Assembly (NCBI GenBank): GCA_905221605.1 | Contig: CAJNDS010002080.1 | Coordinates: 1,331,596 to 1,395,595 of the forward strand | Reading direction: 5' to 3' | From: Symbiodinium natans | Lineage: Eukaryota; Sar; Dinophyceae; Suessiales; Symbiodiniaceae | Length of the DNA: 64,000 nt | Program-made: the position numbers and the translations under genes | Notes under the pieces: generated by a model | Seen by the model: only the letters and a program-made list of their open reading frames with translations | The model's database searches: none | Told to the model about the DNA's origin: nothing | Shown here: positions 22,650 through 32,873 of the stretch, one piece after another | How the letters are laid out: every line of letters begins with the position of its first letter | How positions within the stretch are numbered: the stretch's first letter is position 1

Positions 22650-24240
22650 TCCAGAGCAGTTTCAACCAGGTCTAGATGCACATCGAAGCTCGAAACTTTG
22701 TCCAGGTTGCCCATTGGTGTCGAGGGCTCGTGTTGTGTTCTAAGTTCCTACATGGTTGGGGATGTGCGGCTACCAGTAGGTTTGCAGATTCACAGGTGTT
22801 GTGCTGACTTCACACGCATAATCGCACACGGCGACTGGACACGAATGCCTGTATGATGTGTCAACATCGCACAATCTGAGAGAGTCGACTCAACTCGCTA
22901 CCCAGTTGCACCTTCAAATACTACCCACGTCTATTTTTTTGGACGACTCGACTCGCTCAAGCGGCCCCGTCCGAAACCTTGAGGAGTACGGGTTCCGAAA
23001 GAACTTCGGGAGTTAGCAGGCTAAGCAACTCTAAAGGCTAGTCGCGCCCCATGCAGAAGCGAAGAAGTATCACATTAATAAAACTCGGGAGAAGTCGTCT
23101 AAGCAGCTCAGGATGTGGGTACGGAAACATTGAACCCTTGACAGAGCTTGGCTTAGACTAGCTTTAACTTCTAACCCTCAGGGAAGCGTCTGCCATGGTA
23201 TGAGAGGGGGGCCATAAAGTTGCATAGGCCAACAATCCTAATGGGAAAGCCTTGCCAGAATCCCCAGACCCTGTACCCGGCAAGTGGGCAAGGACTCTGT
23301 AAACGCTGAATGCAGTGAGTCTCAAGAAGCCATCAGCCCTATGTTACGAAACAAAACCTCCAAACAAGTTCCAAACTCTAATGCGGAGAGAAACAAAGCC
23401 TTGTGTGAGTCTTGAAAAGAACCTGAAAGCCGCAAACGTCACGAAAGAGTCGTGTGTGATGGCAAGCCGGAGCTACCAGAGCGACTTCTGTGGGAAGCTC
23501 CTTATTGGAGGAAAGACGCGAGTAATAGCAAGACTCACAATGAACAGCAAGTGGGAGTCTTGCCTTCGTGCCAGGCCGAAGCCATGTGGGTAGGCCAGAT
23601 GTCCGCAGTGCAAAGCATGTGGGTACCTCTCCTCTTGTAGGACAGAATCTCTGCTGTTTTGGATGTGAGGCCATGTGCCTCGCAATCCGGACGGATCGGC
23701 CGTAGATGCAAACACTGCGGTCGCAGCTCCGAATCTCTTTGAGGCCAAGTTGCTGTCTGCGCCCTCTAGCATCTCCAGCCCACTCAAATCTCCATGAACC
23801 AACTTTGGCTAGGCAGCAAAGTCACATGGGCTGGCAACGTTTCTTGCCTGAATTAGAGTGCCTCCGGACCAGCGTTTGCATTGGCACATTGGACGCGGCT
23901 TCCAAACTGCCAGGCTAATCAACAGGCCATTGGATGGCATCTACAAGGCCTGGTTCAGCACTCGATGCAAGATTGGTATTGCTGGGAGTGTGAGAGAGAG
24001 ACTCAGAAACGGTTGTGATGAAAGACGGTCAAAGGAAGCCCATGGCGTTTTGCGATTCTCTTCGCTGGACTGCGACGTCCGATCGTATTCAGAGCTGCAG
24101 CTTGACAACTGCAGCTCTGCTCATCCGAAAATCTCGCGGCGCATCGTGATCGTCCGAATATGTCCGAAAGCATACCGTTTTCTACAGCTCTGCAAGTAAG
24201 GCGATGCTTTGGAAGAGAAGATAACCAATATGTGACGCTT
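22650..24240. other. Stretch with no recognised gene
   Basis: Only short open segments on both strands, with no conserved motif. No notable repeat was seen. Confidence 0.4.
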
Positions 24241-24249
24241 GGCTCTGTG

Positions 24250-24558
24250 AAGCACGGCCTCTGCTCGGGAGGTCCCTGCAGTCCTCCTTAGCCGAGGCAA
24301 ACTGAGCACACCGCCATTCAATGCTGATGATGGTGCTGCGGGACAGCTGGCAGCCAAAACCGTAAAGGTACTTGCCAGCTTACCAAGTGATGCTCGTCTC
24401 AATATCTCGCAAGCTGAGTGGTTGCCCACTCATGATGTCTGTGCGCACGACACAGTCAAGGTTGATTGTGTGCTGCTCGGCATGCGACAACCTCAATATG
24501 TCGTCGGTACGCTGCCGCTCCTCCTTGGAACGCCTTCGATCGACCCTGAGGCCTGAGG
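24250..24558 (+). CDS. Unidentified candidate exon
   Basis: A + strand segment of about 100 codons stays open from after a TGA near 24247 to a TGA near 24556. The product looks natural: balanced composition, with FNADDGAAGQLAAKTVKVLA, LPSDARLNISQAEWLP and QYVVGTLPLLLGTPS. It lacks an early Met, which fits an internal exon. No family was recognised. The short frame on the opposite strand is less protein-like. Confidence 0.3.
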
Positions 24559-24559
24559 C

Positions 24560-27175
24560 CTACATTATGTGGTCTTGTGTAACTGAGTGTTGGGGTGGCT
24601 CAGCTTCCGGTCTGCGGGAGGTAGCGCTCTCCACTTTTCGCGCAGTCCACAACACTGCTTCGATCTTAGCAGACTAAGCGCCAGGATATACCAGGATGAT
24701 CTTACAGATGCCCAGGCACACATTCGTTGCACTAAGATCTGCATGTGGTATGCCACTGCCATCCACGAGTCGGATCACGGCACCTCCAAGCATTGGCGGC
24801 TTCCCGTGAAGGCAACTTGGGACTACAATCAGAGTCTCCTGCACTGCCGGCGAACATCAATGCTACTCGTAGACGCTCACAGCCAAGGAAGGGTATGCCC
24901 AAGGCAACCATTCTGGAACATAACACGTCTGGGCGTGTAAGAGAGGACCCATAGCTGTATTGAAGTTTTCGTTGCAAATTTTCGCAGATTTTCGCAGCAA
25001 AGTGCTGCCATTTTCCTTACCAGGCAGCTTCTCATGAGCTTGTAGAGCAGTGACATGCAACATGTCTGGCACAGGCCCATTACTACACTGGAGTTTGTTC
25101 CAGTAGTCGACAGTGGTGGCCTGCCCGACACGAGCCACGACAGGCTTAATCGGCCCAATGTACAGCGCATGTAAAATGGGAAAGGAGACACTGTTGCGGA
25201 AACTTGTGCACAGGGTGATCTTTCAGTTAGGTCTTCACAGTGAGCCGAACGTCTGTCAGAAGGAAGCTCCGCGCTTGACCAGTGGAGCTGCCTTGGCAAG
25301 TGCACGAAGTCAGGCCGGAGTTTGCCCAGAAGTGGCATGTCATTTGTCATGGACCAGCGGGAGGCTACGAAGAACTCACACACTTCTGGAATTGGCGGCA
25401 GTGCCAATCTACCTGAAGGAGGCGCTGACTCCGCAGAGTGAAGATCAGCCGCCCTGTGGTGATATGTCGAAGTTCAGGTGTTCGGATCTGATGTGTTTTT
25501 GCATGTTTTTGCTAGGCGGCTCGTCTGCTGCCGCGTCTGAGCGAGCCTTAGTAACTTGAGGCACCTAATCGCAGTTTTGTTGAGAGGTTTTGATCCATGA
25601 GGATATGCACAACTGGGGTGCCCGTGAAGAACCACAAGCTGGGACTAAGCCACAAGGCGGAAGTGTGGATGTGAGCCTAGGACGCGGGGGCCATGGGGGC
25701 AAAAGATCTTATATTCGTAAGATTTCGGAACCGCAGCCCATTTCTCGAGCCGCAGGCGACCCCGGAGAGTGGTCTTCAGACGCACTGATGGAGCTCATGC
25801 ATGGACACTCAAGGTTCATCGATGTGTTTCATATGGGTAGTTCTCTAAGTTGAGGTCCCTTTTTGGGGGGTCCTTTTCGTAAGGTAACAAGGACCCCGCA
25901 AAAGAGACCCTGATTTGGAGCACTGCCCATATGTGCCGATAGATCCATCAAAAGAATCTTGTGAGCGGCGCCTGTCAGGATGGTTGGCGTCGATGCAAGG
26001 CTGCCCGGCATGGACATTCCGGAGGCTTGGTGCCTTACGTCTTCGTGGTCTCGTTTGGGCCGAACTTAGCGCTGAAAGTCCCTACTGCGCAGGGGCAGGC
26101 CGTCTCTCCACCGTTCCCTGCTAGCACCTCAGTGGTGCCAGCTATTCGGAAAGTTGACCCAGTGAACGTAGCTTTGGACCATGCAACCAAAATTATGTGC
26201 TTCTCATGCCAATGTTGCATAAGGGCTCTTGCTCAACCGTTGCATTAGGTGGCATCCTCAGCGGCAGCACCGAGCCGGGGCAGTGCAAACCCACCTGGCA
26301 GCAGCCTAACTGTCCAAAGCTGTGCAAGGGTCGGGTGCGTCAGTGTGTTTGATGTTCCACTGCCTGATACTGCTTTGTGGCCCCAGGCCGGATGCCGCCT
26401 TTGTCCTCATTAGCGCCTCCTCTGCAAAGTGGAGTAATTAGTAGAGTTCTTTGTTTGCATCATCCCATGATGTCAGGGCGGCTTGAAGTTGAAAGAGTGA
26501 GGCTGAGAGCCCCTTCACGAGTCCAGCTCGTGGAGTTGCGTTGAGGCTGAGAGCTGAGTTTGCTTCCGTCCTTCTTGGGCTTCGAGGGCTCTTGCCGCGC
26601 AGGCGCTCCTCGAGAAGGGACTCGCGAGGAGGCCAAAAACCCTGACTCGACTCCTATCTCTGGACCTTCTTTCTTGCCGTACCCACTATAGAGGGTGATC
26701 GGTGGCCAGGCCTTGGTGACCCAAACAGCGTTTTCCGGAGCAGCTCGGCGCAGAAATGCCCACGTGCTGCATGCCCTTTCAGGTGGCAAGTGTTTATATA
26801 ACGTTCGCAAACATCTACAATGCATGGGCTAAGGTTGGGGAGGACGCATGCTTGTAGGGCCCCGAGAACGGCCGCAGACGCTCAAGTCTGTGAAGTTCGC
26901 CAAGAGTGAAGGCAGTGTCAAGGCATCACCTTGTGAGGCATCCCCGCCACCCATAAGCAGGGGCGGATTGAATGTGCAGGCGTGGCCACATATGCATATA
27001 GTAGTTACATTTACATTTACTTACATTTACATATTATTATTCGTATATACTGTATATATAGTATGTATATAGTATGTATATATACATATATATATACATA
27101 CATACATTCATTATATAAATTGTATACTCTATACTATATATATATATATACATATACTAATTTATACACATTCTA
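24560..27175. other. Stretch with no confident gene
   Basis: Open segments exist on both strands near 24880-25560, including a 176-codon frame on - at 24877-25407. None carries a recognisable motif and the two strands are equally plausible. At 25850-25915 short GGGGTCC/GGACCCC inverted motifs occur. AT-rich microsatellite begins near 26995. Confidence 0.3.
26995..27175. repeat. AT-rich microsatellite cluster
   Basis: Mixed TATATA, TACATT and GTATATA repeats, probably intronic or intergenic. Tyr/Ile-rich frames over it are artefacts. Confidence 0.9.
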
Positions 27176-27179
27176 TGCC

Positions 27180-27293
27180 TCAGAATGGCGTTGCCATATT
27201 AGCTGCTATTCTGGCTGCCATGCACAGGCCTCTTGGGAACCGCTTGGCTATGATCAAGGCACTCCGGCAGCTCAAGTTGCGAGTGGAGCTTAA
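27180..27293 (+). CDS. Unidentified candidate exon next to a telomere-like block
   Basis: The open segment reads NGVAILAAILAAMHRPLGNR then LAMIKALRQLKLRVEL, a plausible helical peptide. It stops where the TTTAGGG block begins at 27294. A second protein-like segment at about 27851-27932 (SAMLREMYPNVAMGGQE) is followed within a few bases by the inverted CCCTAAA block at 27936. The two may be exons of one gene; no family was recognised. Confidence 0.3.
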   Translation, partial: SEWRCHISCYSGCHAQASWEPLGYDQGTPAAQVASGA

Positions 27294-27333
27294 GGGGTTT
27301 AGGGTTTAGGGTTTAGGGTTTAGGGTTTAGGGT
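27294..27333 (+). repeat. Telomere-like TTTAGGG block
   Basis: Five tandem TTTAGGG units. Confidence 0.95.
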
Positions 27334-27935
27334 AAGCTTGAAGTGTACGCGTGGGCCACGTCTTGCAACGTGTCTACTGACTTGTGCCAGGCAGTTCGTG
27401 TAGGTTTCGTGTCCTACTGACTTCCCTCTGTTTATGGACCTAGGCCCGAAGACTGAAGGGGACAAAGGTGGACAAAATTAGGTGGAGCCAAGGGGTTCCC
27501 CACTCGCCAGGTGGTCGACCCCATCCTTTCCAGAGGGGGTGGGTGCCTTCGAGTCTTCGAGTGCTTCACCACCTGCCATCTTGTTGAGGACTTGAGGGGT
27601 ACGACCTTCCAGGTCGCGCCATTCCGGTCACAGAGGGCCGGGACAAGTGCCAATCGGCAGACCCGCCTGATTTGCATCCCTAGGACCCATCCATGTTTTA
27701 TAGAGTCGTATAGGGATGCGGCATCGATTGCCAGATGTTGCCAGGCATCAACCCTTCGATCCAGGCAGGCCCTTTTTTTGTCTGACAATTTCGCAGGAGA
27801 GTCGGTGGATGCAGGTGCGACAGTGTGATGTAGTATGGTAAGTCTGGTAAGTCATGGCAAGGCTCAGAGTGCAATGCTGCGGGAGATGTATCCGAATGTG
27901 GCCATGGGAGGCCAGGAGTCTGACTCAGTTCATTT

Positions 27936-27995
27936 AACCCTAAACCTTAAACCCTAAACCCTAAACTCTAAAGCCTAAAGCCTAAACCCTAAATT
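27936..27995 (-). repeat. Telomere-like CCCTAAA block, partly degenerate
   Basis: About eight CCCTAAA-type units, some changed to CCTTAAA, CTCTAAA or GCCTAAA. Inverted relative to the block at 27294-27333, about 600 bases upstream. Confidence 0.9.
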
Positions 27996-27999
27996 CATC

Positions 28000-28590
28000 T
28001 GACCCTGCTTTTTGCTCACTGAGCATCACAGAATTCACAGAGCCCTGCCAGGCCCTGGACCGGGGCCATTGTCTTTGGCGCCCACAGGCCAGAAAAGCAC
28101 AGCTAAGCTTTTGAAGCTGGTTATTATTTTTGTTATTAATACTACTACTATTATTCTTCTTATTCTTCGTATTATTAATATTTTTTATTTAATGTTCTTA
28201 ACAAAAGCTGGCAGCTTTTAGAATGTCTCAAAGTTCAAGGGTTGATTCGGAAAGTATGGCTCTGAGCGCGCCGGCCTCAGGTTGACTCCTCGAAGACGTA
28301 GATTTTCTTGTGTCACCGGGTTCGTTTCACTTAGAGTTCCCGAAGTGGGACCTGTACCATAGATTACACGTCGCTCGCTTTACCAAGCGAAGGCCAGGCT
28401 TAGTTTTTGACAGCCTGCTCCCGGCTGCGAAATTGGCCGTGTGTCGGGAGAGCTGCCCTCGGTGTCATTTTGAAGCTTCTGCCGTCAGGTTTGTCAGGAC
28501 AATCTTGAGTGATACTTCTCCCTGTGCCTACAAGGGTTGCCGACTCCAAGACTTGGCAGATATACAGTTTAATGTACGATAGATCAAAAC
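28000..28590. other. Stretch without a recognised gene, with an AT-rich island
   Basis: An island of TTATTA/ACTACTATT sequence lies at about 28117-28198. The open + frame at 28310-28582 has no recognisable motif. Confidence 0.35.
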
Positions 28591-28591
28591 A

Positions 28592-28684
28592 TTAATATAT
28601 ATGTATATACGTATATATATATATATATATTTTTTATATATATATAATATCTATGCTCACACCCCCCCCCCCCCCCCCCCCCCC
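28592..28684. repeat. AT microsatellite followed by a poly-C tract
   Basis: ATATAT repetition to about 28650, then 23 C residues at 28662-28684. It sits just outside the left arm of the foldback element. Confidence 0.9.
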
Positions 28685-28724
28685 AATGGACCAACCGCGA
28701 AATGAAAAAGACAGGAAAAGCTAG

Positions 28725-29757
28725 TTGTTTTTGTTGTGTCTTGTACTTTTGCGCGTTTTGGCTTCGTTTTTGCATTTGTTGCTCTTCTTGTGTCTTTTTG
28801 CGCTTTTGCGCTTTTCTGGCTTTTTTTGCACTTTGGCACCTTTTTTTCTCTTCATTTTTGCACTTGTTTTAGCTTTTATGCACTTTTGTGGCTTTCTGCA
28901 CTTTTGCACTTCTTGTTTTTTTTTGTGCATTCCTTTCATACTCTGTGTGCTTTGCTATGCTTGTCTTATGCATAGAAAATCCAAAACATCCCAACATCCG
29001 AGCTTGCTCGGACAATGTCTCCGGAAAGTTTGGGTTTTTGGATTTTTGGCAGAATTTTTCACATTCGAGGTTAGCCCACATGCATTCTCCTTTTTTGACT
29101 TCTAAGAGGGCGGTCACTCAAATGTACCCTTATCAGAGTTTCAATTACGTCCTAACTACTCGAAACGTGCACACTACGTTCATAGGATTTGAATATACTG
29201 TTTCTGTATATGAGAACGATGTAAAGTCTTACTTATTCAAGTCACTGAGAAAAGCACGTACATGTGTTATGCACAGGCCTTTGCTAAGGAGGCTTTAGCA
29301 GATAAGGCCTATATTTGCCAATATCTACTATTGTGCATTTCTAAGAAGCTGAAAAAAACATTCTATAATAGGGGGTCCTAGTACCTGCTGCTGATGGTTT
29401 AGTTCAAGCTCTTAATATTGCATTGCCCGGCTAACCTCGAATGTGAAAATATTCCAAAATTTAAAACATCCAAAATCCAAAAAACCCAAACCTTCCGGAG
29501 ACATTGTCCGAGCAAGGTTGGATTTTTGGTTTTCTGGGTTTTTGGGTTTTCTATGCATAAGACAAGCATAGTAAAGCACATAGAGTATGAAAGGAATGTA
29601 CAAAACAAACAAAAAGTGCGCAAGTGCAGAAAGCCAAAAAGTAAATAACACGAAAAAACAAGTGGATAAGTGCAAAAAAGCAAAGGCAAGTGCACAAAAC
29701 ATGCAAAAACAAAAGACATAAAAGTGCAAAAGTGCAAAAAAACACGAGAAGTGCAAA
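28725..29757. mobile_element. Large foldback (inverted-repeat) element
   Basis: A left arm of about 28741-29074 and a right arm of about 29423-29755 are imperfect reverse complements, separated by about 350 bases. Shared blocks include CTTGTCTTATGCATAG (near 28963 and, reversed, near 29553), TCGGACAATGTCTCCGGAA (near 29008 and 29498) and CACATTCGAGGTTAGCC (near 29057 and 29425). The outer arms repeat GCACTTTTGCAC-type units. AT microsatellites border both ends. The centre has no transposase-like ORF. The long Phe/Leu/Cys and Lys-rich frames over the arms are repeat artefacts. Probably a non-autonomous foldback or MITE-like element. Confidence 0.75.
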
Positions 29758-29840
29758 ATATATGTATGTATATATATATATATAACTATTTACTGGTATA
29801 TTCTGAATATGCATATGTATGTATATATATATATATAGCA
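29757..29840. repeat. AT microsatellite bordering the foldback element
   Basis: ATGTATGTATAT and TATATATA runs at both ends of a short unique stretch. Confidence 0.9.
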
Positions 29841-30425
29841 TAGAAGATGACTGCAGAAGCGTGTAGTAACGTAGCAGTCATGTAGGTGTAGTCATGTAGT
29901 TCTAGGTGGCCTTTGCCGTCGGGGGGATGGGATGATGAAGCTCGGAAGGGGGAACCTATAATCTATAAGCTCATCAAAGCTCAAGCCATCCCACCCTATC
30001 GGACGAATCGTGACGAGTCTTACAATGCGACTCTGGCGTGCTGCGGGACATGCTGCGGCTTTCTGCTTCCGAGATCGCTCCAGAGAGTCACCTGAAACTG
30101 CGTGGCACGGAAGAGCCTATGGAGGCTCTGGCGCCCGCTTTTCGAGTTTAGGTGCCTCGTACAGCAGTTGTCCAAAGTTGTCCAGCGCTCGGACTGGTAG
30201 ACCCAGCCTCGCAGAAACGGGCTCGACGAGACGATTGAGACGAGTCAGGGCGGTAACAATTAGCACTTGCTGCCCTAACAATCAGAACACAGCATGCCAA
30301 AGTGTCCATGGGTAGTGATGGTGCCGGCACACTGGCAACTTTCAGAACCTGCTTTGAACTCTTCTGGCCCGAACCAAACGAGTTAGCCGAACTGGGTTTA
30401 TCTGCTTTCATTCCTCGAGTCCCCT

Positions 30426-32873
30426 ATGGCAGTGCCCCATGCCGGTGCCCATTTATCAAATCAAAAGAGGCGCAGCACCAGGGCCGACGAGGAGGCAGTC
30501 ACCGTTTCACCCACCGCGGGAGAGGGCACTGATTCACAAGTACAACAGGCGCAGAACGCTATGGTGAGGCTTGACACTATGGATGGCATTCGTGGACTAG
30601 GATGCCTGCTTGTGGTAGCACATCATCTCCGCTTGTCTTTTCCAACTGCTTGGGTTTGCATTGGACTTTTCTTTGGCATGTCGGGAATCCTCATGACATC
30701 GAAGGCTTTGCAAGCGCAGGCCAAGAACGGGAACTTTAGCATTCTGGTTTTTTGGAAGAGAAGAGCGATGCGGTTGATCCCGCTCTTGATGGCTGTGATC
30801 GTGTGTGTGCTCGCCAAGACTTGTCTTGCAGACACCTTAGAGAACGATCAAGCTTACTATCTTCGCCAGGATTTGCTATGGTCCGTCGGCTACTGCCAGA
30901 ACTGGAACTTAATCAACAGGGGGGAAGACTACTTCTCCTCCGATACGGATTTTTCAGTCGTGAGGCATATTTGGAGCTTGTCAATCGAGGAGCAGTATTA
31001 TATTGTTTGGCCACTTGCTTTTGCTGCGGGATGCTACCTCACTTCCAGTTGCTGCTCAGCCGGGCATACCTTGAAGCAGACAGGATCGGACATTCCAGCT
31101 ATGCAGAAGCAAGAAATGCAGAAACTCATCAAGATATTACTTTTCTTCGAAGTGCTGGCAATCTTGGTCTCACAGTACATGTGCAACTATGTCTACAACA
31201 CTCGTGGGGAATCTGCTGCGTACTTCTCCACTTGGACCCGCGCCGGGGAATTCGCCATCGGGGGCTTGGTGTCGTGTTGCCTGCACCTCTCCCCATGGAG
31301 CTACGATCTGCTCACGCGCGCACCCAATAGACCCTCTCTGACAACGTGCCAGAGAGTCGGTCTCGAGGTAGCCTCTGCGGCACTTTTCGTGGCAATTCTC
31401 GGCAGCTCATCATTGCCCTTACCAAAGGCAGATATGATGCGCATTTACTTTCGGTGGTTCAGGCTCTTTCTGGCCTTAGTGTGCAATTTTTTGCTGGGCC
31501 TTCAGGCCTTGCAAACCAGTGAGCCCTTACCATCATGGGCCCTTTTCACGAGGCTTGCAAGCAGCCGCACACTCGTCTATTTCGGCACCATCTCATATGG
31601 TTTGTACCTAGTTCATTGGCCACTGATAATCTGGTTTGGGAGCCCAGCCGGCAATGGAGATTCCTCTTCGACCATGTGGCAGGGACGAGAACCTGGCACG
31701 ACAGCTCTGGTTCGTGATCTCGTCATTGCATCTGCATCGATAGCGATAGCAGGACTGTCCTTTCAATTCTATGAGTTGCCTTTAATGCGCCTGGCTGCGA
31801 GCCGATCCCCAAGCATGGTTATCATGGCTGCTCTGGTCTCCATGGCTTTGGTCATGGCGCTGGTGAACACAGTCATCGGAAGTGTAGGTGAGCCTGGAGC
31901 AACGGTTTCCATTGTGGAGCAACTGCAGAATCGTTTCGCTCCCATAGATATGCTCTTCATCGGCGATAGCCAGGCGTATCACTTGGCCAACACATTGAAG
32001 GGAGTGATCGAAGGAGCTGAGGCAAATGAAAGCTGCGGCTACTTGAAAGGGCAACCATGGGGGCCAAGAGTCATCAATGGGGCAAAAGGTGGTGAGGGGG
32101 CGATCCAAGCTTTTGGATCAACAGGCTGCACGTTGTGCAAGCGCAATGTCCAAAGATCCAGGGAGACCAAAAGCCCGGCGAGGCAGAATGTGGAGCAGGC
32201 ACGCGCGCCATACATCTTCGTGCTGGACAGCCACTACTTTCGGCCTTGGAAGGAATGTAGACTGCAGATGTCGGACTACTGTGGCATGGAGCCATACCTT
32301 CGGGAGGCATTGAAGAACATGCTATCTTTTTCGGCACAGCACGGGGCAAAGCATGTCTTCCTCGCCACTGTCGCCCCGCATATTGGCTTCAGGTTTCGTC
32401 CTCAAGGCTCTAATGAGACCATGGCGAACCTGGCACTTTTCCAGAGAGATATCTATTCTGAAGTGGTGTCATCAATGGCCTGCCAGGACTCAGTTCAGCA
32501 GCGCTTGCTGGTGTCCATCCTGGATTACCACAGGCTGGTCTGCCCAGACTTTGATGACCAACATGCATACAAAGCCTCCAAATGCAACCAGAGCGGCCCT
32601 GGCTTCAAGCTCAAATTGCTGGATGGAGCTCATGCTAAAATGGACCCTGGAGGCATGTATCTGGCTCGTCACTTTCAGAAGGTATTGCACCATGGCGTTG
32701 CCATGCAAGGTCAGCATTTCAGTGATCCGTTTGAAAGGCCTGTGAAGTGCTATGGGACTCTTTTCCCAAAAGAGGTCGACAGCATGGAGGGGTTAGAGAA
32801 GTTGATCACGACAAGGGAAGTGTGCGTTGCACGACTCCCTGATGAGCTCCGGAACACCTCTCTCTGGCCTTGA
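30426..32873 (+). CDS. Acyltransferase-3 (OafA/YrhL-like) membrane protein with C-terminal SGNH domain
   Basis: Predicted integral membrane O-acyltransferase that passes an acyl group to a sugar or other lumenal/extracellular acceptor. The ORF is 815 codons with no intron. The acyltransferase-3 domain (about 48-485) shows the N-terminal DGIRGLGCLLVVAHHLRL (catalytic-type His in 66-67), GLFFGMSGILM, the Arg-rich WKRRAMRLIPLL, the diagnostic WSLSIEEQYYIVWPL (183-197), RAGEFAIGGLV (272-282) and GLYLVHWPL (392-400), with about ten membrane spans. The SGNH part starts at IDMLFIGDSQAYHL (508-520, block I GDS) and ends with LDGAHAKMDPGG, the probable Asp-x-x-His block. This fused layout is common in bacterial O-acetyltransferases. 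Start ATG 30426 is upstream of a second in-frame Met at 30561, which directly precedes the conserved domain. The single exon contrasts with its neighbours and suggests retroposition or transfer. Confidence 0.9.
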   Translation: MAVPHAGAHLSNQKRRSTRADEEAVTVSPTAGEGTDSQVQQAQNAMVRLDTMDGIRGLGCLLVVAHHLRLSFPTAWVCIGLFFGMSGILMTSKALQAQAKNGNFSILVFWKRRAMRLIPLLMAVIVCVLAKTCLADTLENDQAYYLRQDLLWSVGYCQNWNLINRGEDYFSSDTDFSVVRHIWSLSIEEQYYIVWPLAFAAGCYLTSSCCSAGHTLKQTGSDIPAMQKQEMQKLIKILLFFEVLAILVSQYMCNYVYNTRGESAAYFSTWTRAGEFAIGGLVSCCLHLSPWSYDLLTRAPNRPSLTTCQRVGLEVASAALFVAILGSSSLPLPKADMMRIYFRWFRLFLALVCNFLLGLQALQTSEPLPSWALFTRLASSRTLVYFGTISYGLYLVHWPLIIWFGSPAGNGDSSSTMWQGREPGTTALVRDLVIASASIAIAGLSFQFYELPLMRLAASRSPSMVIMAALVSMALVMALVNTVIGSVGEPGATVSIVEQLQNRFAPIDMLFIGDSQAYHLANTLKGVIEGAEANESCGYLKGQPWGPRVINGAKGGEGAIQAFGSTGCTLCKRNVQRSRETKSPARQNVEQARAPYIFVLDSHYFRPWKECRLQMSDYCGMEPYLREALKNMLSFSAQHGAKHVFLATVAPHIGFRFRPQGSNETMANLALFQRDIYSEVVSSMACQDSVQQRLLVSILDYHRLVCPDFDDQHAYKASKCNQSGPGFKLKLLDGAHAKMDPGGMYLARHFQKVLHHGVAMQGQHFSDPFERPVKCYGTLFPKEVDSMEGLEKLITTREVCVARLPDELRNTSLWP

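Noticed and set aside
24877..25407. 176-codon minus-strand ORF as a possible retroelement fragment
   Set aside because: No reverse transcriptase, integrase or other motif could be seen, and the + strand frame over the same bases is equally open.
28725..29105. Phe/Leu/Cys-rich ORFs that look like a membrane protein
   Set aside because: They arise from CTTTTGCAC-type subrepeats in the arm of the foldback element, and the mirror-image ORFs occur in the other arm.
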